Shown here piece after piece: positions 44,471 to 55,756 of a stretch of 64,000 nucleotides of DNA; positions within the stretch are counted from its first letter, which is position 1; the number at the start of each line of letters is the position of its first letter. The DNA comes from Amblyomma americanum. Its lineage: Eukaryota > Arthropoda > Arachnida > Ixodida > Ixodidae. Location: the NCBI RefSeq assembly GCF_052857255.1, contig NC_135505.1:45524520-45588519 (forward strand), given 5' to 3'. The notes beneath the pieces are model-generated. The model saw only the letters and a list, made by a program, of their open reading frames with translations. It did not search any database and had not been told where the DNA came from. The translations under genes were made by a program, and so were the position numbers.

Positions 44471-45250
44471 GAAATAGCCACTAAGAACAACATCTATTAA
44501 AACCTCAAAATTTTGCCAGTGAGGCGGAAAGCGGGGTTATTGTGCGGATTACGGGCATTGTTCCCCTCAAATAATCTGAATTGAAGCCAGGAAGACGTCA
44601 ATTTTTAAATTTGCTTGCGCTAGAATGAAATGTTACATGCCTGCTAAAAATGACGGATTCAATGAAGAATGAGAGAAAAACCTTAGTAAAGGTGTCATTA
44701 TAATATATTTAACTCCAGCAACCTCCGGAGCTGCCATTTTTCAACGCGCTCCCGCGCTATCTTTCCACCCGCGCTATCTTTCCACCCTTCTCTTCCACGT
44801 ATTCCTTTGTGCTCAGCTCGAGTATCTCTTTATCAAAGCTTTACAGGGCAACAGGTTAAACCCCTTCAGCGGCCATCCCGCCGTTTTTAACAAATCACAT
44901 CCTCCTCTCCCAACGGGGAGGGGGTCGTGACATATATAACAGAAGCTGTCTGAGCTGCTTATTGGACCGGAATGAAATGGTCACAACTTGTGCGATTATT
45001 TTTTTGTCATCCAACGGTCTCTGACAGCAGACCGTCCTTTATCAGAGCAAGCAATCACTTTCTCAGCCTGATTAGGGACGGTCCATCGTCTGTCCTCGCC
45101 TCAGATTGTGTTGGCAACCACCCAGCGTCCGTATGCGACTTGTCGTTCCCCACTCCCTTGTCGCTGTTCGCTCTCACCCATGCGGCGTTTCCTTAGCTTC
45201 GTTGACGTGAAAAACTAAGTTCTGCCGTTCCGTAGGCACGAATTCCTTGG
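44471..45250. other. No gene recognised; possible LTR remains
   Basis: A short tandem (CGCGCTATCTTTCCACC twice, near 44751-44786) and a TATA-like CATATATAAC near 44930 lie upstream of the decayed Gypsy on the same strand. They could belong to its 5' LTR, but no second LTR was found. Confidence 0.35.
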
Positions 45251-46386
45251 TCTTCGATCGATGAGCTCTAGGTGTCACCTTTCTCCTCACAGCGTCATGG
45301 AAGTCACTGTCAAGGGACCGCAGATGTACGCGGTTGTCGACACGGCTTCAGTTGTTTGCATGACTCGTGAAAAGCTATGCCGCTCACTGCGCGCAGTAAC
45401 AGCGTCATTTCCGGTCTGTCGCTCCGCACTGCCAGTCAAGAGCGAACTGTGCCTCTGACTGAAGTCGCAGCGTGGGCCGTCATTTGACGATATTGTATAC
45501 ACAGTTCAGTTCTCGGTCGGGTCGTGCTCTCGTGGTGTACTTCTGCGGTAGAAATTCTCGTCGCAACGTAATCCGCGATTGATTGCACCTGCGCTGAGGT
45601 GGAATTTGCACTGCTTGGCGAACTTGCCGCTTAAAACCCATTCTGCCTAGATGCAGGAGCTAACCGTCGCTGAGCAAGCCTAAGTTGCGCTGGAATCTTG
45701 AACGCTTGTTTCTTCCTCGTGTCTTGCCACGTCTGCAGGCACCGTTTTATTTACGTCGTCTGCTTCTTTAGTGCTCCGCAAGAACGTACCGTTGTCGCAT
45801 GCTATCCTACGAAGTGGCTGATTTACAGCCCGTCCTCATTTCCACTGACCCTTCGGCGTGGTGGATCACTGGACTCTATTCAAGATGCCTACTTGCTCTC
45901 CCACCTCCAAGTTCGCGAGGCTGCCTACAGTCCCACAGTGAACCCTCTGCATTCGGATACCGTGCCTGATACGTTGTCTGATGACAACGTTCTATCGACC
46001 CACTGTGATCAGCTGCCCCGATGCTTTTAGGCCACACGTCAGCTGTCCCTTGTCTCAATGAGGCCGCTTTTCATAACCCTTTTCGACAGCGGCCATATTT
46101 TGTCGCTGCGACCGAGTGTCACGTGATCAGGGAGCAAGTTGAGAACGTTATGAACCGTGACATCGCACGTCCGCCGCAGAGCACTTGGTATTCTCCGTTG
46201 ACACCGGAAAGAAGAAAGGTGGTTTTATCAGATTATAGGTCCATTAGCGCCGCCTCAACAACGTGACCCATAGGGACAATCACCCTCTTCCCCAAATCGA
46301 CGAACTTTTGATTGTGTCCAATGCACAGAGTACTTTGTGTTCGCTGAGTTCCTGGCTGCGGGCATGTGCCGATTGTTGATGGTTCG

Positions 46387-46610
46387 TGGTTTATGGCTGT
46401 TAAACGTACCAAAGTGACTCCGACTATGAGGAAAGCCGTAGTGAGGGGCTCCGGAGATTCCGGCCACCTGGTGTTCTTTAACGTGCACAGTACACGTGCC
46501 TCTAGAATGTCGCCTCCATCGAAATTCGATCGCCACGTCCAGAATCAAACCCGCGTCTTTAGGGCCAGCAGCCGAGCGCAATAGCCACTGAGTCATGTAC
46601 CGCGTCGGCG
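46387..46610 (-). mobile_element. SINE family 2 in the Gypsy reverse transcriptase
   Basis: GTTTATGGCTGTTAAACGTA, AAGCCGTAGTGAGGGGCTCC, GAATGTCGCCTCCATCG and GAGCGCAATAGCCACTGAG give the reverse of SINE family 2. Gypsy pol resumes after about 46640. Confidence 0.8.
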
Positions 46611-47739
46611 CATGTGTCGACTGGTACTTCTGACCGATAGAAGACATTCGTTACATCCGAAGATCTTTGCAGGTTTACTGTAATGTCATTCGGCCTGTGC
46701 GAAGCGTTAGACACTTTCCAATGAATGCTGGAAAACATATTTTGCAAGCCCAAGTGGCGCACGTTCTTCTGCTACCTAGATGGCATCGTTGTCGGCTTTT
46801 CCAACGACTTCCCCACCCAACTTGCTCGGCTACAGGTATTTTCGGCTTTCCTGACCGACGCCCGCCTGTAGCTCAATCCGAAAAGTGCCACTTCGGAGCC
46901 AGGCAGTTGACAATCTTGGGCCACATCGTCTCTAAGCAAGGCTATTCTCATGGACCTGCCAAGCTCCGTGCTGTTGCGCAGTTTCCAAAACAGACTACGG
47001 TCGAGCTACATCGAAACTTATCAACTTAGTATTCACAATTTAAGTCTTCTTCCGCAATTCTGCGTGTATCACTGCGCCCGTGACGAAGGTGCCTGGCAGA
47101 ACCACGTGACCTGTCCGCCGAATGCGAGGAAGCGTTGGATGAGTGCACCAACTTTTGACTTCGCTGCCAGTACTCCGGCGCTACGACCTAGCAGCGCCTA
47201 GGGCGTGGTATAAACGGACGTCAATGGCGTCGGCATCGAAGTTGCATTTGCTCAGCTTAAACGTGGTTCTGAAGAATACGTCGTTCCATACGCCTGTCGT
47301 GCGCTAACCAAAGCTTAATGTAACGACTCCTCTGCGGTGGAGTGTTTAGCTGTCGTTTGGACACTAATGATAATTCGGCCATATATGACGTCGTCACGGG
47401 CCATAACGGGCTTTGCTGGCTGTCGTCTCTTAAAGAGCCGTCCGGTCGCCACGCCCGACGGGCTCTCTGCATTAAAGAGTTGGACATCCGTGTGATCTAC
47501 CAACCTGGTCGCAAGCACACGAGCATCGGTACTCTGTCTCGCGCTATGCTTCCCAGCGACGCTGCAAGATCCTCGGCCGCAAATTTCGTTCTCTAACCTC
47601 TTACCGTCACTGGTACGCCTATGCAGCAGCGGAAATACCGATGCCTTGCGTCCGTCATCAATTTTGTGTCCCCATCACAAGCAGTTGAACAGTCTCGCGC
47701 ACTTCGCCGTCAAGCTCCGAAATTTCGCCCACCAGGACA

Positions 47740-48710
47740 GTCATCTCTAAGGTCAACCTGCATTCCCGATGCACGACGGTGGCTCCTAGAGATTGCTTGC
47801 CATTTACAGTTTGACATTCGTGCTTCATTCCATGCCGATCCTCAGTCTGCACATGCTACAGTTCTGAAAACAAACAAAAGGATATCTCAGCTTTACTGCT
47901 GACGCGCTATGTACGAGTATTCTCACAAATACGTCCCATCCTGTCTCGCCTGTCAACTCTAACTCTCCCGCGCGACGTCTGACCGACCCCTTGTAGCCAC
48001 TCCCGTGCTCTGCATGCCCCTTCGGTCTTTTTGGCGCTAACCTCTACAAGCCACACACCTGCATGGTCTCCAGGAGCCGCTCGATGATCGCTGGCATCGA
48101 CCATCTGAGGCGGTGTGCCGAAACAGGCGCCCTTTTCTGTTGGTACTTCCCGCGAAGTTGCGAACTTCCTGCTGCATCGTTTTGTGCATCGACACGGCGC
48201 GCCCACTGAGTCGCTTACTGACAGTGAACGTGTCTTTCTTTCCCACATCGTAGAAGCACTCCTCGTCGGATGTCGCATTGTTCATCGTACCAAGGTAAGG
48301 TACCATCGTAGGTTACCTGTCGCGACGTTCGCGTAGGCCACTGTCCCGCAGTCAAACGATAGATTTTACTCTTTCTTAATACTGTATAGCAATAAGCCAC
48401 CCTGCAATACGGACACTATCTAACCAGAAGTGGTAAAGCAAGCTAAAAATGTCGTAAGCTGTCCCATTCTTTTACCTCCGAATCCCGAGGCCACCCAAAG
48501 CATCCATACTACCAACCTGACGCTAAAGTGGTCCTCTACTTAATGACTACCCTGGCTCTGAATCCCATCCTAAACGGCGGGATTGCCGTCGAAATTCCGC
48601 ACAGATTATCATGGTCCTTATCCCACCATCCAGCAGGCGCCCCCTCAAGGTTTACTATGACCCGCTTTATTTGCCGTCGCCAGATGTCGCCGAGGTGGCT
48701 CCTCTTCATT
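47740..48710 (+). pseudogene. Gypsy integrase remnant
   Basis: ASFHADPQSAHATVLKT (zinc region, with Cys residues changed), SREVANFLLHRFVHRHGAP and VGCRIVHRTKVRYH (core) appear in sequence in separate frames. The C-terminal SH3-like part (LPSKFRTDYHGPY) lies near 48590. About 150 bp of unrelated sequence at 48330-48480 interrupts the core. Confidence 0.6.
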
Positions 48711-49052
48711 TCCTAGCCATTGTATACCGAACAATGATGGACGCGCCTAATGTTGTTCTTGTTGATGTTGTCCTCAAGAAGGCAATGGCGCGTAACCGCA
48801 TCGGGGGTCAGCCCAAGATACAGTCAGTGACTTTCAAATGGTCGAAAATGTTTTTCAGATAAAATAAAAGGTGTGAAAATCCGGTTACTTAAGAAAAGAG
48901 CAAATCGGTGGCTGTGAGATTGGTGACTGAAAATGGGAACGTGGCTATACTTGCACTGTTTAGGATGTCTTGATTTCAGTATAATTTTGAACATGAGTAG
49001 CCAGAACATGAAATTCCGAAGAATTTTATGGTGGTAGAAGTTTTGTGCCTAA

Positions 49053-49499
49053 AAGAAAACTTCGAATGGCGGAGAGCATATCCCTGTTGCTGTGCCTAAG
49101 AGTAGAAGCACCAATAGAGAGAACAACCCCAGCCAAACAAACTTAGACCGAGCTGTTGTAACAGGTGTTTTGGCAGGCGCCTCCGTAAAGAAAAGAAGCG
49201 GCAAGACAACAAAAATGATCGATCATTTCGGGTTCAACGCAGAGCAGGCACAGAATAGAGACCGCAACACCAGATGTATGGAGGCGGAACTTTGTGTTGC
49301 CACTGAAAATGAAGATAAGAAAAATGAAGTGCCGCCATTATGCCATGTTCGGTCTTACATTACTATCTGCTTCCTCTCACTTGTCTTTGAGTGTATTACA
49401 TCTGCATCTAACCCTTGTGTACGAATATCCTTTCAAAATATAGGCATATATACAAATAGCCATTTCAGTAGCCCGCGAATTCCGAAAAGGCGTCGTTAA
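49053..49499 (+). CDS. Open frame with basic N-terminal part and a hydrophobic segment
   Basis: A 148-codon frame is open from 49053. The first in-frame ATG is at 49215. The encoded peptide is Lys/Arg/Asn-rich, then has a hydrophobic stretch (YITICFLSLVFECI) that could cross a membrane. The frame lies upstream of the M13 exons on the same strand, and a basic cytosolic part before a membrane helix fits a type II protein. No good splice donor is evident after the helix. Its function is unknown and it may be non-coding. Confidence 0.2.
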   Translation, partial: KKTSNGGEHIPVAVPKSRSTNRENNPSQTNLDRAVVTGVLAGASVKKRSGKTTKMIDHFGFNAEQAQNRDRNTRCMEAELCVATENEDKKNEVPPLCHVRSYITICFLSLVFECITSASNPCVRISFQNIGIYTNSHFSSPRIPKRRR

Positions 49500-50138
49500 T
49501 CTTTTATAAATGGCAACCTCTGTGCATCTCTCACTTTGATGCAAAAGGAAAACTGCACTCCGAGTGAATCTAGTTATTGAGTGGCATCACTTTCAAGCCG
49601 TTTACAGCATTTGTTTTTTAGAAAAAAGAAGTACACAGTAGTTCCAATGGTCTCCTATCAAACTTTTTTGGACGTATAAGGCGATTTTCATTAGAACTGA
49701 GAATTACTTCAAGAAGTATTATGAGGCAGTTTACTGGTGAAAAAAGCACAAAAGCTCAACAATTTCTCGAAAAGTTCTTTTTTTTCTGCCAAGATGCACC
49801 TTTCTTAATAGAAACATGCACCTTTCTTTAATAACACCTAGGGGGCCTATTAGCGAAAGATAAAAACGCATTGAATGGCTTTTTTATAAGTCTGTTGTGT
49901 TTAGCGTACAAAGATAGGGTAAATAGGGCGCGTAGGTGCACCGCTCTCCATTTTTTGGCATTTGAGTTAAGTGGGACACATGTGTCCCGCTGCCCTACAA
50001 ATGGTTACCTCATGGAAGCACAACAGTGCTGTGACACTCTAACCAGTAAAATGACGACCTACGTGTAGCCGCACTTCTGCAGTTCCTCTCCGCCTTCCAG
50101 TTATTCTTTCGTTTATTTTTCGTCCATATTATTCTTAG
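49500..50138. other. No gene recognised
   Basis: AT-rich sequence without frames or repeats that I recognise. Confidence 0.45.
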
Positions 50139-50143
50139 AAGTT

Positions 50144-50234
50144 ATGCCGGCCACAAATCTCGCTATAATAGCGTTCCTATCAACTTGGGCAACCTTGGCA
50201 ACTTCGGCGCCAACGAAGATCAAGGAAACAAAAG
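50144..50234 (+). CDS. Candidate signal-peptide exon
   Basis: An ATG with G at -3 starts a peptide with a clear signal-sequence shape: MPATN, then LAIIAFLSTWATLAT, then a small-residue cleavage region (SAP). A pyrimidine-rich tract and TTCTTAG acceptor lie just before it (exon start about 50139). It could end at AAAG|GCAAGC, a GC-type donor, leaving one base. The first firm M13 exon needs one base, and the joined codon would be GCC for Ala. M13 proteins usually have Ala just before this point. This would make a secreted rather than membrane-bound enzyme. A Cys pair is still missing, and GC donors are rare. Confidence 0.25.
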
Positions 50235-50285
50235 GCAAGCTACTGTATATATTTTTTTCACTTCACCAAATTTTCAGACCAAGTT

Positions 50286-50468
50286 ATGCTGATGATGACT
50301 TTTCTCCTTGCCTATGCTGTGGCTGGAAGATCAGCATCGCAGTTGCATGCTTCCCTTGAGAAAGACGATTCCTATTGCACACCTACCTCAATGCGTTTAA
50401 GCAAAGCTGAGATAGCGACAGTTTTCAGCAGCTTACATTATCAGATTTCATCAACATATGTGCTCTAG
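50286..50468 (+). CDS. Second hydrophobic short ORF
   Basis: A 60-codon frame starts MLMMTFLLAYAVAG, again signal-like. It lies after an AAATTTTCAG acceptor-like site 43 bases downstream of the candidate exon at 50144-50234, and is in frame with it if that short segment is spliced out. A 43-base intron would be unusually short. No family is recognised. Confidence 0.15.
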   Translation: MLMMTFLLAYAVAGRSASQLHASLEKDDSYCTPTSMRLSKAEIATVFSSLHYQISSTYVL

Positions 50469-50469
50469 C

Positions 50470-52164
50470 AACTGAACATGTAGAGCTATATCTGACGTCA
50501 ACTCCAGCTGTGAGTGTTTTAGTAAGAGGCCGAAATCTTGTGCTGTGCAACTTGTATGGGAACCTTTCTCTTGGGTTTATGGCACCCGTTGACTACGTCA
50601 TCAGTTCTTCGTCGTCCGTTTCAGCTCCATTTGACAGCTCTTGCTTTATCGCAATGGATCATATGGAGTCACGTGGGGCTAGGAATGAGTGCATTATAGA
50701 TGCAAAGGAGGCGTTGGGGGGGAGGGGGGTGAATTGCAGGCCGGCACGGCTGTTGCTATTTTTCTTTGTGGAGAAGACAGTGAACTTTTTGGGACCTTTA
50801 TACAAAGACAAGCGTGTATACTAGCACCAGACGCTCCCCGCAAGCCACGAAACTGCTGCCGAGGAGAGAAGGATGGCGGCTCCCGTTTTTGCGGATGCCC
50901 GCAGACGCCGCACCGAACGATGTGTGCCTCAAAATCATTGTGACAGAATGCTGTTTGGGGAAAGCCAAGCCAGACCTATTGGGTACCGGTCTTGTATAGA
51001 GGAAAATATGCAGAAGTGGCATAGGTATGCCTGAGGCACAGTTAGCGATGTTCTACCGTGACATAGTCTGCTTTAGGAAAGCACACTTTTTCATCACCGG
51101 TGCTCGAACTCATCCCCGGGCTTTCTAACGGCGAAGAACGTAATTTGGGACTCAGTGGCATAGGTCAGGGTACTAACGCAGTGGCGGCTCATCGTGCGTA
51201 TAGGCTTATATTTTGTTGAACGCATTGCAAAAGCGCAGCTTCCTTTTCACCGATATCGATTTTTGTGAAAATTCGGGTGCATGAAATGACTGACAGTAAT
51301 GGATCAGGTGACACTATTATCACTTTAGGGAGCGGGAAAAAGTTGCAAGGCTGCATTTAAAAAAATCGTCGGGCCGCCCTTGCACTTGGACGCAAATATT
51401 GATATTCTTATAGAGCCCTCACCCCACCCCTATTTATTATTAAAGTGAAATATTTACGGGCCTTATTTTTAAAAGCGTTGGTAAAGACTGACAGTTCCAT
51501 CTAATTTATTATATCTGATCGGAAGTTTTCTTTCTTACACCTTTTTCTAGGAGACTACAAAGTATGCAACACTGAGGTTTGCAAGCAGCGAGGTAAAGTA
51601 TTCGGGGCTATTTTTTATTTCACGCTTTACTACTTTATTTAAATGTTCATTGCACTTAATAAGGCAGTGAATAACACTCGATTCAATATTTTTTTCGTAG
51701 TAAAAGGTGTCTCTACATAAGCCTATTTCTGCTCATGTTGACGTTTACCGCAAAATTAGCCTTTACCGCTGAAAAAAAAAATTCGTTTGATTTCAAATTG
51801 TGTTCCTCGCTCGAAACAAACTCGCGGCGTCGAGATCCAAACGGGCCCCGTAATCACCGTTTCAAAATGAATGGGCGGGTAACCAAGCCTCACGGATCAG
51901 CGAACTAAAAAAAAACTGTTCTGCGGCACCGCAATTCGCTTGAGAAAACTATAGATGGTGGTTACACCCGTGTTATACTTTGTCACCTTTTCTAGATTGT
52001 AAACATTCCGTTTTGATTCAAATGAACCCTTTTTCTTGGAACATGCTAATCTACCGATGCCAGGCGCGAGTTCAGTTTGCCTTCAGTGCCTCTTTAAGCT
52101 CTGGCTTTGTAGCTCATAGTTAACATTCTGCGATTATTACTCAGAACTGCGCTCATTGATATCT
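50470..52164. other. No gene recognised; one tRNA-like fragment
   Basis: At about 51080-51190 the reverse complement contains GAGCCGCCACTGCGTTAGTA and a B-box-like GAGTTCGAGCACC, a worn tRNA-like SINE head. The rest is AT-rich and without coding signal. Confidence 0.4.
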
Positions 52165-52250
52165 GTTGATGATGATGGATTGTCGAACACCGCACTTCCC
52201 GCACGCGAAGCCGATGCTCAAACTACTAGGCCACCACTTGGGTATTGATA
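52165..52250 (-). repeat. tRNA-like SINE head with ATC tail
   Basis: The reverse complement reads GTGGTGGCCTAGTAGTTTGA (A-box-like), GCGTGCGGGAAGTGCGGTGT, TTCGACAATCC (B-box-like), then ATCATCATCAAC. It is not a functional cloverleaf. Confidence 0.5.
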
Positions 52251-52829
52251 CCTGTGAAAACCGCTCCAAATGCTTAGAATTCATGGGCGTGTTAAAATTG
52301 CATGGACACAGTACGCATGACACGAGAGGGAACTCTTGTTAACTCTTTTTCATTTATTATTTTCGAATTATTCGGGCTATAATGACCTGGTGCTGTCAAA
52401 ATTAAATGCATTAAGAAGGCTCCGTTTAATTCGAACACCGCCTAATCCTTTTCGCAGCCCTTAGAGTTACAATGAGCTGTCAGTCTTGCTCCTACCTCAC
52501 CTTAGCGCAGAATGAAGAAACTCAGTCCCCACAATTTCTTCACATGCTATTCTAGCGCTATTCTCGAAAATATAACCGGGGAAAAGAGAGCTGCAGAAAG
52601 TGAGGGATCAGGAGATGGAACCCAAGACGGCATAGTGTTACGTCCATTCACCTGATGCGTACTCCCTTCTCACGCTTGGTCATGCATCCACCAGCCCCAC
52701 CCACTACCTTGTTGAAAGGCAGCTCTTCGGTTTCCCTTGGCTGAGTTCTGCTCGGAAACCTCAATCGAGCCAGCCGAATGACAACTTATATTCACGAGAA
52801 AAGTGCTAAATATGGGCTGTGTAAATGCA

Positions 52830-53060
52830 CGGCTGCGTTTTTATGGAAGCAAAACGCTAAGGCGCCCGTGGGGTGTAGGATGTCAGTGCACGTTAAAGAT
52901 CCCCAGGAGGTCGAAATTATTCCGGAGCCCTCCACTACGGCACCTCTCTCTTCCTGTCTTCTTTCACTCCCTCCTTTATCCCTTCCCTTAGGGCACGGTT
53001 CATGTGTCCAACATAATATGAGACAGATACTGCGCCATTTCCTTTCCCCAAAAACTAAAT
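52830..53060 (+). mobile_element. SINE family 1, head-truncated
   Basis: It starts in GGCTGCGTTTTTATGGAAGC and runs through the family 1 body to GCGCCATTTCCTTTCCCC, with an ATTAATTATTATTATT tail. Confidence 0.85.
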
Positions 53061-53094
53061 ATTAATTATTATTATTAACATCTTACAGCACACT

Positions 53095-53340
53095 GCCGCC
53101 TTAGCGTTTTCCCTCCATAAAAACGCCGCCGCCGCGGTCGGGTTCGAAGCCGGGTACTCCGGAAAAGTAGTTAAAGCTCCCCAGGTCGTCGAAATTATTC
53201 TGGAACCCTCCACTGCGGCACCTCTTTCTTCCTTTCTTCTTTCACTCCCTCTTTATCGCTTGTCTTAAGGCGCTGTTCAGGTGTCCAAAGATATGTGAGA
53301 CAGATACTGCGCCATTTCCTTTCCCCCAAGGTGAATTATT
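53095..53340 (+). mobile_element. SINE family 1, rearranged copy
   Basis: An inverted head piece (CCTCCATAAAAACGCC, GGTCGGGTTCGAAGCC; 53095-53160) is fused to a direct body and tail (53170-53340). The same head-inverted arrangement is seen at 38671, so it may arise repeatedly. Confidence 0.75.
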
Positions 53341-53374
53341 AGTGTGACTATTATTATTATTTCTTGATTGCAGC

Positions 53375-55230
53375 CCTCCGATGCATATCCATTTGATCTC
53401 TGCGACCAATACCTTCAATTAGGTGAAACATTGTCTCACAGAAAGACTGTCCTAAATCCGAATGCAGGACCAAGAGCATGGACCTTTAATGCTCGGCACG
53501 AGCGGGACACCACAAGGCGCGGTGCTGTCCCCTCTGCTATTCAACATACCCATGATGTGTCTACTGCCCTGCTGGGTGCAGTCGAAGGGGTCCAGCACGC
53601 GCTGTACGCTGATGACATCACCCTCTGGACTAAGTGAGGACGCCTAGGGGACATGAAGACCAGCCTGAAAACGGCCGCCAGCATAGTGGACCGCTATGCC
53701 CGAGACTGTAGTCTGCAATGCTCCCTGCAGAAATCGGAATTCATGCATCTGCACCCCTCGCGCACATGCTCGACACAAATACTTCTCTCCTTGCAAAGCG
53801 GTCCCATTCACAAAACCAAGGAAATCAGAGTCCTCTGAGTCTTCATACACAAACAGCGACGCTGCGGCACAACACTCGCCAAGCTCCGGTAGGTGGAGGA
53901 CCAGGTGGGCCGCATGGGCCGTCGGGTTTCCAACAAGCGCGTTGGGTTACAATGCAAAGACGCCTTGCGCCTGGCGAACGCAATCGTGTCCAGTAGAATC
54001 ATGTATTTGGCTCCCTACCTGCACCTGCGGAAACAGCAAGAGGATGCCCTTGAGATCACCCTCCGCAAAATTATGAAACGAGAGCTGGATCTCCTGGTAT
54101 CTACCTCGACCAGCCACGTCTTGGCCCTAGGGATGGTAAACACTTTCAGGGAGCTTCAGGAGGCGGACCTCAACAACCAATACACTCGTCTCACAAAAAC
54201 AGTGCCGGGTCGCCGCCTTCTAGCCTGTCTTCACATACAGCACACCAAATTCACAGAGGAGAGATGTCGCCTTCCCGTACACTGGAGATGCGTCCTCCAC
54301 GTGCAGCCTCAGCCTCAGGACAATAATGGCTGGCGCCTGGTGCGGGCGGCAGCCTTGCACCGTCATTTTGGGTTCAAACCAGGAGTCTTCTACGTGCATG
54401 CCTCCGGCCTGTACCCCAGGTGATGGTACACGGCCGCGGTCGTCCACGAGGGCAAAACAGTAGACAGCCTTACTTTCAAGGCCCAGTCAGCCATTCAAGC
54501 AGAAAAGGTTACCATATCCGTGGCAGCCTCCGGCTCTTCCTCCAAATACATAATCACCGACTCGCGCCGGGCTTCTCGAATCGTCGAGAAAGGGTGGGCT
54601 ACTCCCTTGGCTTATCGCATCTACGAAAGTTGTGGCCGAGACTCGGATCCTGTGCACCGATCTCTCGTTTGGGCCCCTGGTCACCAAGGCCTCCGCGGAA
54701 ACGAGGCAGCCGATGCCGCCGCCCGCGTGCGCTCTCTCTCCTGGCTTTTCTCTACGGGACCCGACGCTGACCAGGACTCCGATTTAAATCCGTTTTACAC
54801 TTTTAAGAAAATATGTGATTATTTCAGATCTACACAGCAAACTATGCCCACCCCGTGCAAAGGGCTGGGGAAGGCCAACGAGCGGGTACCCCTGCGCATG
54901 CTCACTAACACGAAGCATTTAGATCCTCTATTCGACGGGCGGTGCTAACACTGTGGGTAGGTGTCTGAAATCTACCACGTGGTGTGGGCCTGTACAGCAG
55001 CACCCATCCCTTCCCCCTATCCCAAACACGAACCCGAGAGGACTGGGAGGCGGCCCTGTCCGGCTGCTGCACCCTCGAGGCCCAAAGGGCCTTAACGTCG
55101 CGCGCCCGGGCTGCGGCAACTGCCAATGGAGTGCCTGATAGGCATCCCATCTAGTGGTTTTAAGGGCGCGACCCTTCAGGTCAAGACCCCAACACCTCTC
55201 TCTATGATGTTTTCACCATCACCACCACCA
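53375..55230 (+). mobile_element. LINE with RNase H domain, 5'-truncated
   Basis: The + strand has a decayed ORF2: GTPQGAVLSPLLFNIPM and LYADDIT (reverse transcriptase, in two frames), a long thumb region (53893-54423), RNase H with LVWAPGHQGLRGNEAADAAA (54520-54800), and a worn C-terminal Cys region near 54948. It ends with a CACCATCACCACCACC stretch near 55230. RNase H again suggests the I/R1/LOA group, but it differs from the element at 4866. Confidence 0.75.
53893..54423 (+). pseudogene. LINE ORF2 thumb/connection segment
   Basis: This 176-codon frame is the longest open part of the decayed LINE. It includes DALRLANAIVSSRIMYLAPY and ITLRKIMKRELDLL, typical of the region between reverse transcriptase and RNase H. 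A stop at 54421-54423 separates it from the RNase H part, which continues in the same frame. Confidence 0.65.
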
Positions 55231-55594
55231 GCAAACAGATTGATGTGAGTAGACCGCAAATGCATTCCAACTGCACAAAATCTTACATACATGAACCTAT
55301 ATTTTGGGCACATCTCATAATGCGTACACCATTTACACATAATACGCACATACACCCAATGCATCTACATGAGCTATTCCGACACTACCACACGGTTCAT
55401 AAATAAGGGTGAAATCGAATCTGACACTCTTGCATTGGGGTTGCACTGAACAAACCGTGACAACTGTATATATTCTGTTTATAGGCCTGAAACGAAACCA
55501 GAGCGAAGAGAAATATGTTTAGGAATGTGAAACAGACGCTTTAGATTTATTTATTTATTGGTTCGTTGATAGATTGACTTCTTCCTTAATCCAG
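55231..55594. other. No gene recognised; intron end before the first firm M13 exon
   Basis: AT-rich sequence ending in a pyrimidine-rich acceptor (TTGACTTCTTCCTTAATCCAG). No Cys-x4-Cys exon was found in it. Confidence 0.5.
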
Positions 55595-55756
55595 CCGAAC
55601 TGATCAACGAGTCCATAGAAGAAAGCATCAACCCGTGCGAGGATTTCTACTCTTACGCGTGCGGCGGGTGGAGAAAAAGGCACAACATATCAGAGAGCAA
55701 GTTCTCGACGGGCACTTTCGATCTCCTGACTGACCAACTGCAGGACACGCTTAAAA
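55595..55756 (+). CDS. M13 gene, first firm exon
   Basis: It has the acceptor ...TTAATCCAG| and donor AAAA|GTAAGG, 162 bases, starting with two bases of a split codon and ending with one. It encodes ELINESIEESINPCEDFYSY, ACGGWRKRHNISESK and TFDLLTDQLQDTLK. The PC-D/E-DFY..ACGGW signature with two Cys is diagnostic of M13 N-termini. Confidence 0.92.

Larger units (their letters stand above)
45255..48710 (+). mobile_element. Second decayed Ty3/Gypsy element
   Basis: On the + strand the order is protease (45290-45458, VVDTASVVCMT, with the DTG motif altered to DTA), reverse transcriptase pieces (46080-46330 with RRLNNVTHRDNHPLPQID; 46680-46930), RNase H (about 47220-47540), integrase zinc region (47740-47900) and integrase core plus tail (48115-48700). 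It resembles the decayed Gypsy at 3.2-13.2 kb more than the intact one. There are stops and frameshifts throughout, and a SINE splits the reverse transcriptase. Gag was not recognised. Confidence 0.7.

Noticed and set aside
50920..50960. Cys-rich peptide near 50930 as the missing M13 exon
   Set aside because: The Cys spacing is wrong for the family and no suitable donor is present.
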